Shown here: one piece after another, positions 61,321 through 64,000 of the stretch
Numbering within the stretch: position 1 is the stretch's first letter
Layout: every line of letters begins with the position of its first letter
From: JADHLJ01 sp038118725
GTDB lineage: Bacteria > Pseudomonadota > Alphaproteobacteria > Thalassobaculales > Thalassobaculaceae
Assembly (NCBI GenBank): GCA_038118725.1
Contig: JAYOIK010000019.1
Location: 7,735-71,734 of the forward strand
Direction: 5' to 3'
DNA length: 64,000 nucleotides
Translations under genes and position numbers: made by a program
Notes under the pieces: generated by a model
Seen by the model: the letters and a program-made list of their open reading frames with translations, nothing else
Told to the model about the DNA's origin: nothing
The model's database searches: none

Positions 61321-61415
61321 TTCGCCATGCCTCAAGGACGTGAGACCGAATCACTGGAAGGTAGCTTAAGCGAGCATCTCCCACAACCGCTAGCGCTTGA
61401 ACGCAATGACGCAAG

Positions 61416-62237
61416 CTATCCGGCCTTCGCGGGTTTCGCGCCGCGTGGCGGCCGGACAAGCTGCAGCAAACGGTGATGGGTTCGCGCGTTCGCCGCGACC
61501 ACATCGCCGTTGCTCATCATGCGTGAGCCGCCGGTCATGTCGCTGATATATCCGCCGGCTTCCCTGATGATGATGATTCCGGCGGCGATATCCCAGGGCT
61601 TCAACCCGTTCTCCCAGAAGCCGTCATAACGTCCGGCGGCGACATAGGCGAGATCCAGGGATGCGGCTCCCTGGCGGCGAACACCCGCGGTTGCCGCCAT
61701 GACGGCGCGCAGCTGCTCGGTGAAACGTTCATGTTCGCCGTAACCTAGGAACGGTATACCTGTTGCGATCAGGCAGTCCGCCATGTTGCGTCGCTCCGAG
61801 GCGCGGATCCGGCGATCGTTCAAATACGCCCCGTAGCCTTTTTCGGCCCAGAACATCTCGTCCCGTGTCGCATCGTAGATCATGCCGGCGACGATCTCGC
61901 CGTCTTCCTCGAGGCCGAGCGAGATCGCCCAATGCGGAATGCCATGCAGGAAATTCGTGGTGCCGTCCAGCGGATCGATTATCCAGCGCCTGCCCTTCGG
62001 GTCCTTGCTCTCGACGGGTTTGCCTTCCTCGAGCAGAAACCCATAATCGGGGCGCGCATATTTCAACTCCTCGACAAGCTTGCGCTCGGCGCCGAGATCG
62101 GCGGTCGAAACGAAATCAGCCGGTCCCTTGCGCGAGACCTGAAGCTGTTCGACCTCGCCAAAATCCCGCAACAGGCCGCGAGAGACCTTGTAGCAGGCCT
62201 TGGCCATGACGTTGATGATCGCGCTGCGCGTCGCCAT
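61416..62237 (-). CDS. suhB: Inositol monophosphatase family protein (SuhB-like)
   Basis: A 273-residue inositol monophosphatase-type phosphatase. Metal-binding blocks are LLEEGKPVESKDPKGRRWII followed by DPLDGTTNFLHGIPHWAISL, and the C-terminal GLKPWDIAAGIIIIREAGGY. Family members dephosphorylate inositol phosphate or related compounds; SuhB in E. coli also acts in rRNA transcription. It follows efp by 55 bases and precedes the OmpA-like gene by 95 bases. Confidence 0.93.
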   Translation of the reverse strand: MATRSAIINVMAKACYKVSRGLLRDFGEVEQLQVSRKGPADFVSTADLGAERKLVEELKYARPDYGFLLEEGKPVESKDPKGRRWIIDPLDGTTNFLHGIPHWAISLGLEEDGEIVAGMIYDATRDEMFWAEKGYGAYLNDRRIRASERRNMADCLIATGIPFLGYGEHERFTEQLRAVMAATAGVRRQGAASLDLAYVAAGRYDGFWENGLKPWDIAAGIIIIREAGGYISDMTGGSRMMSNGDVVAANARTHHRLLQLVRPPRGAKPAKAG

Positions 62238-62292
62238 GACATCTCCCGTGGTGAATCTAGGTCTCTAGGGGCGAAGGGTGGTGCCGCCGGGT

Positions 62293-62859
62293 CTAATCCT
62301 TGGCGCGCTCGACATAGGTGCCCTCGGCCGGTTTCACGACAACCCGGGTGCCGGCCTCGATATGCGGCGGGACCATGATCCGCGCGCCGTTTTCCAGAAC
62401 GCCGGGCTTATACGACGACGAGGCGGTTTGGCCCTTGACCACCGCGTCGGCCTCCACGACCTCCATGACCACGGTGTCCGGCAACACCACCGAAAGCGCC
62501 TCGCCCTCATAGGTTTCCACGGTCACTTCCATGCCGTCCTGAAGATAGATCGCCTGGTCGCCGAGCAACTCGACATTGACCATGGTCTGTTCGTAGCTTT
62601 CGGCGTCCATGAAGGTGAGCATATCGTCTTCGCGGAACAGAAACTGTGCCTTGTTCTGTTCCAGGCGCACCCGCTCGACCTGCTCGTCGGCGCGGAAACG
62701 CTCGTTCAGCTTGGTGCCGCTCCGAATGTCCTTCAGTTCGACTTGATTGAAGGCGCCGCCCTTGCCGGGCTTCACCGCCTGGGTCTTGACCGCGACCCAA
62801 AGCCGGTCGTTATGCTCGATGACATTGCCCACGCGGACAGCGTTGCCGTTGATCTTCAT
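62293..62859 (-). CDS. efp: Elongation factor P
   Basis: A 188-residue EF-P, which relieves ribosome stalling at proline runs. It has KINGNAVRVGNVIEHNDRLW, VKPGKGGAFNQVELKDIRSG with the modifiable Lys in KPGKGGAF, and C-terminal OB domains ending EAGTRVVVKPAEGTYVERAK. The loop lysine is the site of lysylation in organisms with EpmA; no epm gene is adjacent. Notably, the next envelope genes encode proline-rich proteins that would need EF-P. Confidence 0.97.
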   Translation of the reverse strand: MKINGNAVRVGNVIEHNDRLWVAVKTQAVKPGKGGAFNQVELKDIRSGTKLNERFRADEQVERVRLEQNKAQFLFREDDMLTFMDAESYEQTMVNVELLGDQAIYLQDGMEVTVETYEGEALSVVLPDTVVMEVVEADAVVKGQTASSSYKPGVLENGARIMVPPHIEAGTRVVVKPAEGTYVERAKD

Positions 62860-62965
62860 CCCGCGACTCCGTCGGAAACCAGATGTAGTGATGTATCGCG
62901 CGGGCTTTTAGCAGGCGATCGCGAAGGTGTCCATGGTTGGCGGCGGTGTCGTGTCGGACGTCGCG

Positions 62966-64000
62966 TTACGCACTGGCGCAGAAACACGCGCTTTGGATCG
63001 ATGTATCGGCCCGGGCCTGGGCGATGGCGAGATCTTGGCGCAACATCGCAAGCTCTCCTCCGTCGCCCTTTCCCTCGGCGCAGGCGAGCAGGCCGTGTAG
63101 GGCCCAGATATTGCCGGGATGCTGGCAACAGCGCGGGACTCCGTCCAAAAGGCCGAGATCCTCGCGGAATACGGTTTCAGCCTCGTCGAGGCGGCCCTGC
63201 TCGACCAAGAGCGCGCCCAGGGCGTGGCGTGGTGGGTGCATCCAGGCCCAGGGTTCGGTGTAGTTGAGAGCGTCATCGCGGGCGACGGCTTCGCGCAGGC
63301 ATTCGAAAGCTCGGTCGGTATTTCCCTTGCGATACTCCAACTCCCCGTCAAGCATTGCCCGCCCGACACCAAGCATCGCGCGCGCGGTATTGCTCAGGAA
63401 GATCATGTCTTCCGGAATTGCCGAAACCGCTTCGATGAATAACTCCCGCGCCCGCTCTCCGGCCTCGATTTCCCCCAATGCCGCGTGGGCCACGCCCCTG
63501 CCGTAGGCGTGCATCGCGGCGCTGATCGGTTTCAAGGCCGGATCCTCGGGGGGCGACGTTTCCGTTAATTCCCGCCAGCGCCCGAAGCGGACCAGGACAT
63601 TGGTTCGCATCGCCGCGTAGCCGTCGAGCTTGGACGAGATGAACGGCGCGCTGGTTTTGATCAGCTCCGGCGTGGCCATCGCCGCCATCCGGTCGGCGGC
63701 GCCCAACGCCTTCCGATACTGGCCGAGAAACATGGCGGCGTAGATCAGCAGATGAAGATCGTGGCAGCGGCTGGTCGTATAGAAGTTCCGGTCGCCAACA
63801 TGCGCCAGGTACTTGTCATCCGCGATGATCGCCCGCTCGCTTTGGCTGACGGCTTGGGCAAAATCGCCGCACAGGACGTAGATATGCGCGGGCATGTGCT
63901 CGAGATGCCCCGCGTCCGGACCTTGCCCGAGCAGCAGGTCCGCCGCCGGTAGGGCGCGTTCGGGAAACGGCGACATCTCCAGCGCGTGGATATACATGTG
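62966..64000 (-). CDS. Tetratricopeptide-like protein, N-terminus outside the window
   Basis: The leftward frame is open at the right window edge, so the N-terminal part is missing; about 344 residues are seen. Helical repeat character is strong: HLEHMPAHIYVLCGDFAQAV, AAMFLGQYRKALGAADRMAA, GALLVEQGRLDEAETVFRED and NIWALHGLLACAEGKGDGGE. The motif MYIHALEMSPFPERALPAAD followed by GHLEHMPAHIY recurs in a family of uncharacterised bacterial TPR proteins. Function is unknown. The gap 62860-62965 to efp holds nothing clear. Confidence 0.8.
   Translation of the reverse strand, partial: HMYIHALEMSPFPERALPAADLLLGQGPDAGHLEHMPAHIYVLCGDFAQAVSQSERAIIADDKYLAHVGDRNFYTTSRCHDLHLLIYAAMFLGQYRKALGAADRMAAMATPELIKTSAPFISSKLDGYAAMRTNVLVRFGRWRELTETSPPEDPALKPISAAMHAYGRGVAHAALGEIEAGERARELFIEAVSAIPEDMIFLSNTARAMLGVGRAMLDGELEYRKGNTDRAFECLREAVARDDALNYTEPWAWMHPPRHALGALLVEQGRLDEAETVFREDLGLLDGVPRCCQHPGNIWALHGLLACAEGKGDGGELAMLRQDLAIAQARADTSIQSACFCASA

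Noticed and set aside
1..64000. tRNA genes, CRISPR arrays, insertion sequences
   Set aside because: No T-loop plus acceptor pattern, regularly spaced repeats, or transposase reading frame was recognised on either strand; a covariance search would settle the RNA part.

Overview
The window is a GC-rich alphaproteobacterial chromosome segment, most likely from the Rhodospirillales or a close relative. This placement is inferred from gene content and order: the HPr / EIIA-Man / RapZ / short HprK / ChvG / ChvI / PckA block, a GapR-type DUF2312 protein, hemC-hemD-mitofilin-hemY, a transhydrogenase split into three genes, and a TipF-like EAL protein. No rRNA, tRNA, CRISPR array, integrase or transposase was recognised.

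Layout. 1-3.25 kb: the end of an AsmA-like gene, then a tight leftward operon (S24 repressor, small ORF, RNA methyltransferase, ribbon-helix-helix protein). 3.25-8.8 kb: an accessory, phage-flavoured stretch. It opens with an extremely AT-rich island and carries a DUF6362-like gene, a small methyltransferase, a lipoprotein plus holin-like pair, a large unrecognised gene broken by a frameshift and an amber codon, a Sel1 protein, and a small secreted protein without a normal start codon. 8.8-12.6 kb: two exported proteins, ahcY, and a decayed phytanoyl-CoA dioxygenase gene. 12.7-18 kb: an AruH-like arginine:pyruvate transaminase and a GbuA-like ureohydrolase in facing gene sets, with an FkbM methyltransferase, a GT9-like glycosyltransferase, a GNAT protein and a second aminotransferase.

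18-27 kb: a regulatory phosphotransferase chain (EI, HPr, EIIA-Man, RapZ, HPr kinase) next to the ChvG-ChvI two-component system, with pckA nearby, which ties carbon and envelope signalling to gluconeogenesis. 27-31.3 kb: a LysE exporter, a flavin monooxygenase and a family III CoA-transferase resembling 2-methylfumaryl-CoA isomerase, facing a butyrobetaine-type dioxygenase. 31-43 kb: core genes hisS, gapR, gpsA, tsaD, hemC, hemD, mitofilin and hemY, plus an orphan gene behind a good sigma70-type promoter.

43-57 kb: pntB and the two pntA parts, dtd, mlaA, ctaA, an M20 peptidase, rpmB, an Lrp regulator, a HAD phosphatase, a degenerate EAL protein, pyrD and a class IV aminotransferase. 57-64 kb: a leftward run from efp and suhB into three envelope genes (OmpA-like, MotA/ExbB-like, and a MotB-like protein with a very long coiled coil), plus a truncated TPR gene at the window edge.

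The regions most worth a second look are the decaying element at 3.2-12.6 kb, the MotA/MotB-like trio, the Mct-like plus monooxygenase pair, and a 12-bp inverted repeat upstream of the transhydrogenase genes.
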